A stretch of DNA of 64,000 bases from Streptomyces gilvus (GCF_022513565.1 NZ_JAKWBE010000004.1:1-64000), one strand, 5' to 3'; counted from the first letter of the stretch, positions 26,197-34,579 are shown. Numbers and translations: made by a program. Notes: generated by a model from the sequence alone, not told the origin.

Positions 26197-27539
26197 CCCC
26201 GCCCCGCACCGACCGCGGCCGGCTGCTGCTGGTGCTCGCCGTAGCCGCCTCCGTCACGGCCTTCACCGCGACCGTGCCCCTGCTGCGCGACTGGTTCGAC
26301 CTGCGGGTCTACTACGGCGCCGTCAACACCTGGATCCACCACGGCGGTCGGCTCTACGACTACCAGGTCCCCGGGACCACGTACGGCTTCACCTATCCGC
26401 CGTTCGCCGCCGTCGCCATGCTGCCCATGTCCCTCATCGGCCCGCACACGGCGATCGCCCTCGCCCTGCTGCTCAATCTGGCGGCCCTCGCGCTCATCGT
26501 GCACCTGCTGACCGAGGGGGCGTGGCGGCGCCACGGCTGGTACGGCTGCGCCCTGGGCGCCTGTGTTCTCGCGCTGTTCGAGCCCCTGCGCGACACCTTC
26601 AGCTTCGGGCAGGTCAATCTGCTGCTGCTGGCCCTCGTCCTCGTCGACGCCTGGCTGCTGCGCACCGGCCGGGACCGCTGCGCGGGCGTCGGGATCGGGC
26701 TGGCGGCCGCGATCAAACTGACCCCGGCCGTCTTCATCGGCCTGCTCCTGCTGGCCCGCCGCTGGCGCGCCGCCGCCCTCGCCACCGCCGTGACCTGCGC
26801 GGCGACCGGCCTCGCCGCCCTGGTGGCGCCGGACGCCTCGCGCTTCTACTGGACCGACGCCCTGTGGGACACCAACCGGGTGGGCCGTCTCGACTACGTC
26901 TCCAACCAGTCCCTGCAAGGCATCCTCGCCCGCCTCGGGGTGACCGACCGCCCCGTCTGGGCGGCGGCGGTGCTGCTGGTCCTCGGCGTCTGGGCGCTGC
27001 GCACCCGCCGCGCCCTCGCCGACGGCGACTGGGCGGCCGCGTTCGCCCTCACCGGCCTGACCGCCTGTCTGGTCAGCCCGATCACGTGGGTGCACCACCT
27101 GGTGTGGCTGCTGCCGTCCTTCGCCGTCCTGGTCCGCGCCGGGCACCCGCGGATCGCGGGCGCCCTTTACGCCGTGCTGTGCACCAGCGTGGTGTGGCTG
27201 TGGTTCCACGACGCGTCCGGCCTCGACGGTTTCCTCGGCAGCAACACCTACGCCTGGATCACCCTCGGCCTGCTGTTGTGGCTGCCGGTCGGTCAACTCG
27301 CGTCCACGGGAACCCCTTTGACGCGCAGCACCAACGCCACCGCTCCCGCGCCGAGCGCCGCAGCACCGGAGATGGCCCCCGTCTCGGCCCACCCCCGCCC
27401 GCGTTCCACGGGAGAGGCCGCGGGAACCGGGACGGGCCCGGGACGCGGCTTGACCCGCAGCCCGTCCAGCGACCCGACCGGCGCCACCCGCCCGGCCGCC
27501 CCGAACCCCCAGTCGAGCAGCTCCCGCGCCTCCTCGTAG
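26193..27539 (+). CDS. GT87/DUF2029-family membrane mannosyltransferase with read-on C-terminus
   Basis: A polyprenol-phosphate-mannose-dependent GT-C enzyme, 448 residues. The catalytic-loop motif DWFDLRVYYGAVNTWIHHGG follows the first helix, and GQVNLLLLALVL and TWVHHLVWLLPSFA are typical of GT87. The membrane domain ends near residue 370 (LLLWLPVGQL). The last 78 residues are Ser/Pro/Thr-rich and encoded entirely antisense to the C-terminus of the converging carboxypeptidase gene (247-base overlap). That tail is probably read-through rather than a domain. Start overlaps the upstream GT-C stop. Confidence 0.78.
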   Translation: MTPPRTDRGRLLLVLAVAASVTAFTATVPLLRDWFDLRVYYGAVNTWIHHGGRLYDYQVPGTTYGFTYPPFAAVAMLPMSLIGPHTAIALALLLNLAALALIVHLLTEGAWRRHGWYGCALGACVLALFEPLRDTFSFGQVNLLLLALVLVDAWLLRTGRDRCAGVGIGLAAAIKLTPAVFIGLLLLARRWRAAALATAVTCAATGLAALVAPDASRFYWTDALWDTNRVGRLDYVSNQSLQGILARLGVTDRPVWAAAVLLVLGVWALRTRRALADGDWAAAFALTGLTACLVSPITWVHHLVWLLPSFAVLVRAGHPRIAGALYAVLCTSVVWLWFHDASGLDGFLGSNTYAWITLGLLLWLPVGQLASTGTPLTRSTNATAPAPSAAAPEMAPVSAHPRPRSTGEAAGTGTGPGRGLTRSPSSDPTGATRPAAPNPQSSSSRASS

Positions 27540-28453
27540 ACGGTGAACCCACCGCCCTTCTGCGGGTTCATCACCGTCACGACCAGCGCGCGCCCGCCCC
27601 GGCGGGCCGCGGCGACCAGGGTGTTGCCGGCATGCGTCGTGTATCCGTTCTTGATGCCGATCAGCCCGGGATAGCGCGCCACGCCGTCCGCGCCGCTCAG
27701 CAGCCGATTGGTGTTCCGGATCCCGTACGACGATCCGTCCCCGGCGGGGAAGAGCGCCTCGGCCGTGCCGCAGTACCGCGCGAAGTCCGCGTTGCGCAGC
27801 CCGGCCCGCCCGAACACCGCCAGGTCGTACGCCGACGACACCTGCCCCGGTGTGTCGTAGCCGTCCGGCGAGCGCACCTGGGTGTCCAGGGCGCCCAGGG
27901 CGCGTGCCTTGGCCTGCATCCGCTGGGCGGTCACCTGCCAGCCGCCGTTGAGCGCGGCCAGGACGTGCACGGCGTCGTTGCCGGAGTTCAGGAAGACGCC
28001 GCGCCACAGGTCGGCGACCTCGTAGGTGCGTCCCGGGGCGACACCGACCATGCTGCTGCCCGGCCCGATGCCCGCCAGGTCCTCCTCGCTCACCGTGTGC
28101 CGGACGCCGGCGGGCAGGGTCGGCAGCACGGTGAGGGCGAACAGGGTCTTCAGTGTGCTGGCGGGCGGCAGTCCGCGGTGCGCGTCGTGGGCGGCCAGCA
28201 CCTCACCGGTGCCCGCGTCGGCCACCAGCCATGACAGCGCGGAGACGTCCGGGAGGCGGGGTACCCCGCGCGGGGCCCGGACCTGTGTGCCGGCCCGGTA
28301 GAGGAGCGAGGGCTGTGGCATCGCCGCCCGGGTTGCGCCGTTCGGCGTGGGCTGCGCGCCGGCGGCCACCGCGACGGGGCCGAACGCCAGGACACTCGCC
28401 GCGCAGAGCGCGCAGGCCGTGACGCCGGCCCGGGAAGAGAATCCGATGGTCAT
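27293..28453 (-). CDS. Secreted D-alanyl-D-alanine carboxypeptidase (S11, PBP5-like)
   Basis: Trims pentapeptides in peptidoglycan outside the membrane; 386 residues. Signal sequence residues 1-31 (ALCAASVLAFGPVAVAAGA). Penicillin-binding motifs: SxxK in PPASTLKTLFAL, SGN in FLNSGNDAV, and KNG in LIGIKNGYTTHAGN in place of the usual KTG. A C-terminal hydrophobic segment (ISGAAALGAGAVALVL) anchors it. ATG 28453 is preferred; an in-frame TTG at 28462 adds three residues. Its 3' end overlaps the converging glycosyltransferase frame. Confidence 0.9.
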   Translation of the reverse strand: MTIGFSSRAGVTACALCAASVLAFGPVAVAAGAQPTPNGATRAAMPQPSLLYRAGTQVRAPRGVPRLPDVSALSWLVADAGTGEVLAAHDAHRGLPPASTLKTLFALTVLPTLPAGVRHTVSEEDLAGIGPGSSMVGVAPGRTYEVADLWRGVFLNSGNDAVHVLAALNGGWQVTAQRMQAKARALGALDTQVRSPDGYDTPGQVSSAYDLAVFGRAGLRNADFARYCGTAEALFPAGDGSSYGIRNTNRLLSGADGVARYPGLIGIKNGYTTHAGNTLVAAARRGGRALVVTVMNPQKGGGFTVYEEARELLDWGFGAAGRVAPVGSLDGLRVKPRPGPVPVPAASPVERGRGWAETGAISGAAALGAGAVALVLRVKGVPVDAS

Positions 28454-28573
28454 ACTTATCAACGTAGGAATCGATCGTCCGGACGCGCCGATGACCGGGC
28501 CGGACGGGCTGCTTCAGCACCCGGATGCCGCAGCGGGTGTCCGTCTGCGGCTCGGCCTCGCGGCCGTCACGGA

Positions 28574-29716
28574 TCACTCCGCGGGCAGCGTCGGCTGGAC
28601 GCGGCGCAGGAAGGTGGCGTTGTCGGGGGTGGCCCGCAGGTGCTCCAGGAGGGTTTCCAGACCGCCCTGGGCGTCGCGGGTCTGCAAGGCGCGCCGCAGA
28701 CCGCGGACGGTGGTCAACTCGGCCGGCGAGAGCAGGAGTTCCTCACGGCGGGTGCCCGAGGGGGTGATGTCGACGGCCGGGAAGACGCGGCGCGAGGCGA
28801 GTTCGCGGCTGAGGCGGACCTCCATGTTGCCGGTGCTCTTGAGCTCCTCGAAGAAGTAGTCGTCGGCCCGCGACCCGGTCTCCACCAGGGCGGTGGCCAG
28901 GATCGTGAGCGAGCCGCCCTCCTCGGCCAGCCGCGCGGCGCCGAAGAACCGCTTCGGCCCGAGCAGCGCGCCCGCGTCGACACCGCCGCTGAGGGTACGG
29001 CCGCCGGAGGAGGCCGCGTTGTTGTGCGCCCGGCACAGCCGGGTCAGGGAGTCGAGCAGGATGACGACGTCCTCGCCCGCCTCCACCAGCCGCTTGGCCC
29101 GCTCGATGACGAGTTCGGCGAGGGCGATGTGTTGCTTGGCCGCCCGGTCGAAGGTGGAGGCGTACACCTCGCCGTGCACCGAGCGGCGCATCTCGGTGAC
29201 CTCCTCGGGGCGTTCGTCGAGCAGGACCACCATCAGGCGGCACTCGGGGTGGTTGCCGGCGACGGCGGCCGCGATCTGCTGGAGCAGCACGGTCTTGCCG
29301 GTCTTGGGCGGTGCCACGATCAGCCCGCGCTGGCCCTTGCCGACGGGCGTGAGCAGGTCGGTGATCCGGCCCGTGAGCCCGGACGCCGGGTGTTCCAGGC
29401 GCAGGCGCCGGTTGGGGTGGAGCGGGGTGAGGTCACGGAAGTGACGGCGGCCGCGCAGGTCGTCGGGCGTGCGCCCGTCGACCCGTACGACCTCGGTCAG
29501 GGCGCGCCGGCCGTCCCGTACGCCTTCGACGAGGTCGCCCTTGCGCAGGCCGTGACGGCGGATCAGCGCGGGGGAGACGGGCAGGTCGGAGGGCGAGGCG
29601 AGCAGCGTCTCGGCGCGCAGGTGCCCCTTGCCGCCCGCGTCGATGTCGAGGACACCGGTGACGATCTGGGCCTGGGGCTCCTGCCGGACCGGGGGGTGTT
29701 CGAGAGTGGTGGTCAT
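28574..29716 (-). CDS. Short Rho paralog (transcription termination factor Rho-like)
   Basis: A hexameric RNA-dependent ATPase of the Rho family, 380 residues, much shorter than the usual actinobacterial Rho, which has a long basic N-terminal insertion. The cold-shock-like RNA-binding domain (20-70) keeps SPALIRRHGLRKGD but its usual aromatic GFGFLR motif is GKGHLR. The ATPase core is intact: P-loop APPKTGKT (135-142), LLDERPEEVTEM, LLDSLTRL and SGGVDAGALLGPKRFFGAA. Ser294 (codon 28835-28837) in ELKSTGNMEV occupies the position of E. coli Gly337. ATG 29716 has AAAGGA eight bases upstream. It could be a specialised or antibiotic-insensitive Rho. Confidence 0.88.
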   Translation of the reverse strand: MTTTLEHPPVRQEPQAQIVTGVLDIDAGGKGHLRAETLLASPSDLPVSPALIRRHGLRKGDLVEGVRDGRRALTEVVRVDGRTPDDLRGRRHFRDLTPLHPNRRLRLEHPASGLTGRITDLLTPVGKGQRGLIVAPPKTGKTVLLQQIAAAVAGNHPECRLMVVLLDERPEEVTEMRRSVHGEVYASTFDRAAKQHIALAELVIERAKRLVEAGEDVVILLDSLTRLCRAHNNAASSGGRTLSGGVDAGALLGPKRFFGAARLAEEGGSLTILATALVETGSRADDYFFEELKSTGNMEVRLSRELASRRVFPAVDITPSGTRREELLLSPAELTTVRGLRRALQTRDAQGGLETLLEHLRATPDNATFLRRVQPTLPAE

Positions 29717-29822
29717 GGTGGGGGTCCTTTCGAGGACGGATGGCATGAGACATGCGGAAGGAAGGGGTGGAAGCCGCGACGGGAAGGCGGACAGCGCCTT
29801 CGGCGGCGGGAACAGCGCCTCG

Positions 29823-29841
29823 GGTACGGCACGGCCGTACC
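29823..29841. promoter_or_regulatory. Inverted repeat upstream of the rho paralog
   Basis: GGTACGGC-ACG-GCCGTACC has perfect 8-bp arms and lies in the 275-base region upstream of the rho-like gene. It may be an operator or an RNA hairpin in its leader. I saw no clear promoter hexamers in the rest of this gap. Confidence 0.4.
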
Positions 29842-29991
29842 GGTCACGAGGTGGTGCTGGAGAGCCGGTGCGCCGGCCGGGAGACGGCGGGCGGAGCGGC
29901 GAACTGAGAGGGAACCCGCACCGGCGCCCACGACAGGGGCGAACTCAGGTGCTGGCAGGAAAGTACCACAGGGGGTGCGGCCGTAAACCGG

Positions 29992-30819
29992 TCAGCGGGC
30001 GGCGAGCAGACCGTACAGGAGCGGAATCCGCGGCTCCGGCAGGCGCCACCAGCCGGACGCCGTACGGACCATCTGCGGCCAGCGGGGCCAGGGAAGCTCC
30101 TCGCTCTCCCTGAGGCGCCGGATGGTCAGTCCTGCCCCGGTCAACGCGTTCATGACCTCGCCTATTCCGTGCATCCACTCGTAACTGTCCGTGGCCTCCT
30201 CGACCGCCGGGCCGTCGGTGTAGGTGTGCGTCGCGTCCCGGTGCACGGCGCCCCCGCCGCCCAGGTAGTCGTGGCGCAGCAGCAGCTCGGGACCCTCGCC
30301 GGGGGCGGGCTTGGGGCCCAGCGCGTTGAGCAGGGGGTGGAACTCCACGACGTACAAGTGGCCGCCGGGGCGCAGGAGTCGGGCGACGACCCCGGCCCAC
30401 CGCTCCAGGTCCGGGAGGTAGCACAGGGCGCCCTTGCCGGTGTACACGATGTCGAACTGCCGTCCGTCCAGGGCCTGTTCGGCGTCGTACACATTGGCCT
30501 GCACGTAGTCCACGGCCACGCTCGCCCGCGCCGCGACGCCCCGTGCGGCGGCCACCGACGCCGCCGAGAAGTCGAGGCCGACGGCGCGGGCGCCGCGCTG
30601 GGCGAAGGCGAGCGTCTCGGTGCCGAGGTGGCACTGGAGGTGCAGTACGTCGCGGCCGGACAGTTCGCCGAGATCGTCCCACTCGAAGGGGGCGAACCAG
30701 CGCGCCGGGTCGAGGTCCTGGTCGAGGCCGTAGAACCGGCTGGCGAGGTGGACGGGGGTGCGGGCGTCCCAGTTGGCCTGGTTGGCCCGCATGAACCGCG
30801 CGTGCTCGTCGGTGGTCAT
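29992..30819 (-). CDS. Class I SAM-dependent methyltransferase
   Basis: A 275-residue methyltransferase. Motif I is VLHLQCHLGTETLAFA, a variant frequent in Streptomyces methyltransferases annotated only by fold; the acidic residue is in AVGLDFSAASVAAA and motif IV in FDIVYTGKGALCYLPDLERW. ATG 30819 is chosen; a TTG at 30831 is possible. It is upstream of the rho paralog on the same strand but 275 bases away, and divergent from the SDR operon. Substrate unknown. Confidence 0.78.
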   Translation of the reverse strand: MTTDEHARFMRANQANWDARTPVHLASRFYGLDQDLDPARWFAPFEWDDLGELSGRDVLHLQCHLGTETLAFAQRGARAVGLDFSAASVAAARGVAARASVAVDYVQANVYDAEQALDGRQFDIVYTGKGALCYLPDLERWAGVVARLLRPGGHLYVVEFHPLLNALGPKPAPGEGPELLLRHDYLGGGGAVHRDATHTYTDGPAVEEATDSYEWMHGIGEVMNALTGAGLTIRRLRESEELPWPRWPQMVRTASGWWRLPEPRIPLLYGLLAAR

Positions 30820-30890
30820 GCCGACATCCAACCGCAGCCGGGTCCCGGACGGCGGCCGACGCCCGCATACCAGCCATACGAACGCCCGAT

Positions 30891-30913
30891 TGACCGGTTT
30901 CTTGTTCCGGTCA
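30891..30913. promoter_or_regulatory. Candidate operator of the SDR-VOC-MFS operon
   Basis: TGACCGG-N9-CCGGTCA: 7-bp perfect arms in the divergent gap between the methyltransferase and the SDR gene. It overlaps the proposed -35 of the plus-strand promoter, so a bound protein would repress. No adjacent TetR-type gene is present; the nearest regulator is the LysR at 37 kb. Confidence 0.5.
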
Positions 30914-30930
30914 GTACCCCTCCCTACGCT
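30902..30930 (+). promoter_or_regulatory. Candidate promoter of the SDR-VOC-MFS operon
   Basis: TTGTTC at 30902-30907 and TACGCT at 30925-30930 with a 17-base spacer, 47 bases upstream of the SDR ATG. Confidence 0.4.
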
Positions 30931-30977
30931 GCCACCACCGCACTTCGGCGGGCACGGGACAAGGGACTTGGGAAATC

Positions 30978-31748
30978 ATGGGGCGACTCGCCGGGAAAAT
31001 CGCTTTCATCAGTGGAACGGGAGCCGGAATAGGCAGGGCGGCGGCTCTGGTATTCGCCGCTGAAGGCGCCAGTGTATTCGGCTGTGACATCGACGAGGAC
31101 AGCGACGGGGAAACCGTGGAACTCGTCGAGAAGGCCGGCGGGGTCATGCGGTCCCTCGCGCCCGTGGACCTGTCCACCAAGGACGGCGCGAGGGAGTGGA
31201 TCGACGCCGGGATCGAGGCCTTCGGCGCGATCGACATCCTCTACAACAACGCGTCCGCCCTGCGCAACGGCCCGTTCGAGACGATGCCGGCCGACGACTG
31301 GTACTTCACCATCAGGAACGAGCTGGACATCCCCTACTTCTGCACCCAGGCCGCCTGGCCGCACCTCGTCGCGCGCGGCGGCGGGGCGGTCCTCAACGTC
31401 GCCTCCGTGGCCGCCGTACGCGGCGCGCCGTTCCTGCCGATGGTGCCGCACGGGGCCGCCAAGGGCGGGGTGCTGGCAATGAGCAGGCACCTGTGCGCGG
31501 CCGGCGCCGCGCACCGCATCCGCGTCAACACCATCGCCCCCGGCATGACGCGCACCTCCGCCACCGCCCCCTTCCTCGACGACCCGAACGGGCCGAAGGC
31601 CCACTTGGAGGCGCGCATCCCGGTCGGGCGGGTCGGCGAACCGGAGGACATCGCGCGCGCCGCGGCCTTCCTCTGCTCCGACGAGGCCGCGTTCGTCAAC
31701 GGCGCCAACCTCATGGTCGACGGCGGCGACAGCGCGATGGCGGGCTGA
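30978..31748 (+). CDS. Short-chain dehydrogenase/reductase with His in place of the catalytic Tyr
   Basis: A 256-residue classical SDR. The NAD(P) site is FISGTGAGIGRAAAL, with NNAS and a C-terminal LMVDGGDSAMAG. The expected Ser is in NVASVAAVRG, but the YxxxK motif reads HGAAK (VPHGAAKGG) after a two-residue longer loop, so the proton-donating Tyr is His. It may be an altered catalyst or a non-redox member. ATG 30978 has TTGGGA upstream. It heads an operon with VOC and exporter genes, with gaps of 6 and 11 bases. Confidence 0.85.
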   Translation: MGRLAGKIAFISGTGAGIGRAAALVFAAEGASVFGCDIDEDSDGETVELVEKAGGVMRSLAPVDLSTKDGAREWIDAGIEAFGAIDILYNNASALRNGPFETMPADDWYFTIRNELDIPYFCTQAAWPHLVARGGGAVLNVASVAAVRGAPFLPMVPHGAAKGGVLAMSRHLCAAGAAHRIRVNTIAPGMTRTSATAPFLDDPNGPKAHLEARIPVGRVGEPEDIARAAAFLCSDEAAFVNGANLMVDGGDSAMAG

Positions 31749-31754
31749 GCGGCC

Positions 31755-32168
31755 GTGCACGCCCGACTCGACCACGTCGGCGTCAACGTGCGCGACCTGG
31801 CCGCCCAGACCGCCTGGTACCGGAACGCCTTCGCACTGGAGGTCGTCTTCGAGTTCCATCTGGACGGCCCCGGCCTGAGCGGCGTCGTCCTGGCCCATCC
31901 GCACGGCTGGCGCATCGAACTGCTGGCCCGAGAGGGATCCGCGCCCGGCCTGCGGGCGCCGGACCCGATGACCGCCGCCCTCACCCAGGGGTACGGGCAC
32001 TTCGCGGTCACCACCCCCGAACTCGACCCCGTCTACGCGGCCCTGGTGGCCGGCGGGGCGGGCGAGGTCATGAAACCCGGGCCCTCTCCCGAGCCCGGAA
32101 TCCGCATGGCCTGGGTCAGCGACCCCGAGGGAAATCTCATCGAACTCATAGAGAAGAACGCAGAGTGA
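31755..32168 (+). CDS. VOC-family protein (methylmalonyl-CoA epimerase/glyoxalase-like)
   Basis: A 137-residue VOC domain with the full metal triad: His in RLDHVGVNVRD, His in GYGHFAVTTPE and Glu in GNLIELIEKN. It could be a lyase, isomerase or resistance protein. GTG 31755 follows the SDR stop by six bases. With an SDR upstream and an exporter downstream it may process or sequester a small molecule handled by this operon. Confidence 0.8.
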   Translation: MHARLDHVGVNVRDLAAQTAWYRNAFALEVVFEFHLDGPGLSGVVLAHPHGWRIELLAREGSAPGLRAPDPMTAALTQGYGHFAVTTPELDPVYAALVAGGAGEVMKPGPSPEPGIRMAWVSDPEGNLIELIEKNAE

Positions 32169-32179
32169 GGGCACGCGCG

Positions 32180-33712
32180 ATGACCGAATCGATTTCGTTG
32201 AAAAAGCTCGACACGGGGACGCTGATAGCGTGCTGTCTCGCCGTGGCCGCGGCGCAGCTGTGCATCACCGTGCCCTCGCCGATCAACGGCAATATTCAGT
32301 CCGCATTCGGCGCCTCCGGCTCCCAGGTGGCCTGGGTGACGTCCGCCTTCATTCTCCCCACCGCCATTCTCGAGCTGAATTTCGGTGTGGTGGGCGATCT
32401 GTTCGGCCGTAAGCGGCTGCTGGTGCTCGGCGGGTTCGTCCTCGCTCTCGGTGAACTCCTCAACGCCACCTCCCAGAACATCACCATGCTCTGGATCGGC
32501 CAGGCCCTCGCCGGTGTGGGTGCCGCCGCGCTCTTCCCGAGCTCCCTCGCCGTGATCGCCGCCGCCACCCCGGGCGAGAAGGACCGCGCGAAGGCCGTCT
32601 CGACCTGGGCGCTGAGCATCTCCCTCGCCTCGGCGATCGGCCCGCTGTCCTCCGGTGTCCTGGCGACGGTCGCCGACTTCCGCTGGGCGTTCGTGCCGCC
32701 GGTCGTGCTCGGCCTGGCCGTCGGTGTCACCTGCTGGGTGCTGGTCACCGACTCCAGGGCGCCCGAGGGCCGCAGCCTGGACTGGCCGGGGCAGGTCTCC
32801 ATCGCCATTGGCCTGACCGCACTGCTGTGGGGCATCATCGAGGGCGGCGACCGGGGCTGGGGGAGCGCGGCCATCGTCGGCTCCCTGTCGCTGGCCGCCG
32901 TCGCGCTCGTCGGCTTCGTCCTGGCGGAGAAGCGGTCCGCCTCCCCGATGTTCAACCTGGACCTGCTGCGGATCCCGTCCTTCGCCGCCGCGGCCGTCGT
33001 CGCCCTGGCGGGCATGTTCGGGTTCATCGGCACCGCCTACTGCGTCTCCATCCGGCTCGGCGCCGTGATGCACCTGAGTGCACTGCGGGCGGGCATGCCG
33101 TTCGTGATCCTCCAGTTGATCCCGCTGCTGCTCGCCCCCGTGCTGAGCAGGATGCTCACCCGCGTGGAGCCGCGCTGGCTGCTGATGGGCGGTCTGCTGC
33201 CGATGGCCGCGGGCCAGTTCTGGATCGCAGCCCTGCCCGTCACCACCACCTCCCTCGCCGCCTTCATCGGCCCGGTGCTGCTGCTGGGCGTCGGCTTCAT
33301 CTGCGTGGTCTCCTCGCTCACCTCCGCCGCCGTCAACGCCGTGCCGATCACCATGACCGGCATGGCCAGCGGCGCCACCAGCCTGGTGCGCGAGTTCGGC
33401 CAGGCGCTCGGCCCCGCGGTGATCAGCACGGTCGCGATGAGTGCCGCGTCCTCGGTGCTGGTGGGCAAGCTCAGTGGCGCGGACGCCGGTATGGAGGCGG
33501 CCGCGGGTCCGCTGGCCGTCGTCAACGCAGGCAGCGACAGCGCCCGGGCCGCCGCGCAGAGCGCCCTCGGGCACGGCATGGCGGTCGGCGTGGTGATCTG
33601 CGGCTGCGCCTCCCTGCTGGGCGCACTGGTCACCCTGCTGCTGGTCCGCAAGAACACCGCCCGCTCGGCGGTGGGCGCGGCCGAACCGACGGCGCAGCCG
33701 GCGTCGGCGTAG
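32180..33712 (+). CDS. MFS multidrug exporter, DHA2 (14-TM) type
   Basis: A 510-residue proton-driven exporter. It has fourteen expected helices; motif A appears as GVVGDLFGRKRLLVLGG after helix 2, and the helix-5 region GVGAAALFPSSLAVIAAATP fits the drug:H+ antiporter-2 family. ATG 32180 follows the VOC stop by 11 bases with GAGTGAGG upstream. A strong terminator follows. Likely role: export of a compound or intermediate tied to the SDR/VOC enzymes. Confidence 0.9.
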   Translation: MTESISLKKLDTGTLIACCLAVAAAQLCITVPSPINGNIQSAFGASGSQVAWVTSAFILPTAILELNFGVVGDLFGRKRLLVLGGFVLALGELLNATSQNITMLWIGQALAGVGAAALFPSSLAVIAAATPGEKDRAKAVSTWALSISLASAIGPLSSGVLATVADFRWAFVPPVVLGLAVGVTCWVLVTDSRAPEGRSLDWPGQVSIAIGLTALLWGIIEGGDRGWGSAAIVGSLSLAAVALVGFVLAEKRSASPMFNLDLLRIPSFAAAAVVALAGMFGFIGTAYCVSIRLGAVMHLSALRAGMPFVILQLIPLLLAPVLSRMLTRVEPRWLLMGGLLPMAAGQFWIAALPVTTTSLAAFIGPVLLLGVGFICVVSSLTSAAVNAVPITMTGMASGATSLVREFGQALGPAVISTVAMSAASSVLVGKLSGADAGMEAAAGPLAVVNAGSDSARAAAQSALGHGMAVGVVICGCASLLGALVTLLLVRKNTARSAVGAAEPTAQPASA

Positions 33713-33726
33713 GAAACGGAAGAGCG

Positions 33727-33755
33727 AGAGGCCGGGGCTCGGTGCCCCGGCCTCT
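33727..33755 (+). terminator. Terminator after the MFS exporter gene
   Basis: GAGGCCGGGGC-TCGGT-GCCCCGGCCTC forms an 11-bp stem with a 5-base loop, followed by TTC. It lies between convergent genes and can serve both. Confidence 0.8.
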
Positions 33756-33776
33756 TCGTGTGCGTGCGCGGACCGG

Positions 33777-34532
33777 TCAGGCGTTGGGGTCGAAGGGGAT
33801 ACCGGCGGGCATGGAGTGGGCCAGGGCGTACTGGAAGTCGCCGTCCTTGATCTTGATCGTGGCGGCGCCGAAGTCCGCGCTCAGCAGCTTGTCGCGCAAG
33901 CCTGCCGGATAGCCGTTCCAGCCGACCAGACGGGGGTAGAACCAGCCGCCGGTGGCGTTCTCCGGCGGTTCGTCGCCTGCGTTGGCGAAGCGGAAGCAGT
34001 GCGTGGAGACGCCGTCCTTGTGGTAGACGACCTTCGGGTGGGTGCCGTCGAAGCGCACCGCCGAGCGGGCCGCGATCTGGTAGCCGCTGTGCTGCGACAC
34101 CGACAGGTACTGGACCTGGTTGTCGCTGATCCACACCACGACGTGCTCCCAGTCGTGCCGGTGGCCGATGGCCGCGGGACCGAGGGTGGCCTGGTCCTTC
34201 TCGAAGTAGCTGGCGTACACCACCGCGCACCAGCCGTGGTCGCACTTCTCGCGTGAGTAGGTGTTGGCGTTGGCCAGTTGGGCGTAGTCGTGGCAGTGGC
34301 CGTTGACGTCACCGCCGAGTTTCAGGCCGGGGTTGACGGTGCCGTCGGCGCCGATGGCGGCGGTGGCGTAGCAGCCGTCCTTGTCGTAGTCGTAGGCCGG
34401 GGAGAAGCTCTGTTCGAGGCCGTCGGCGTTCTGCGGCAGCAGCTGCAGGACGTCGGCCCGGGCGCCGGCCGGGATCGCGAGGAGGAGTGTCAGGGCGCCG
34501 AGGGCGCTGAGGAGGACCTTGGTGGGGGACAC
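33777..34532 (-). CDS. Secreted NLP (necrosis- and ethylene-inducing peptide 1-like) protein
   Basis: A 251-residue exported protein with a signal peptide ending about ARADV (residue 27). The diagnostic heptapeptide GHRHDWE is present in AIGHRHDWEHVVVWI, with the surrounding beta-sandwich pattern and cysteine pairs (DGCYATAA, NGHCHDYA, EKCDHGWC). Cytolytic NLPs bind plant sphingolipids using this metal-binding motif, but many NLPs are not toxic. It is monocistronic and convergent with the exporter gene. Confidence 0.88.
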   Translation of the reverse strand: MSPTKVLLSALGALTLLLAIPAGARADVLQLLPQNADGLEQSFSPAYDYDKDGCYATAAIGADGTVNPGLKLGGDVNGHCHDYAQLANANTYSREKCDHGWCAVVYASYFEKDQATLGPAAIGHRHDWEHVVVWISDNQVQYLSVSQHSGYQIAARSAVRFDGTHPKVVYHKDGVSTHCFRFANAGDEPPENATGGWFYPRLVGWNGYPAGLRDKLLSADFGAATIKIKDGDFQYALAHSMPAGIPFDPNA

Positions 34533-34579
34533 AGGTCCAGACCATGACAGTATGGCGTGTGCGCGTCAACACTTGAGGA

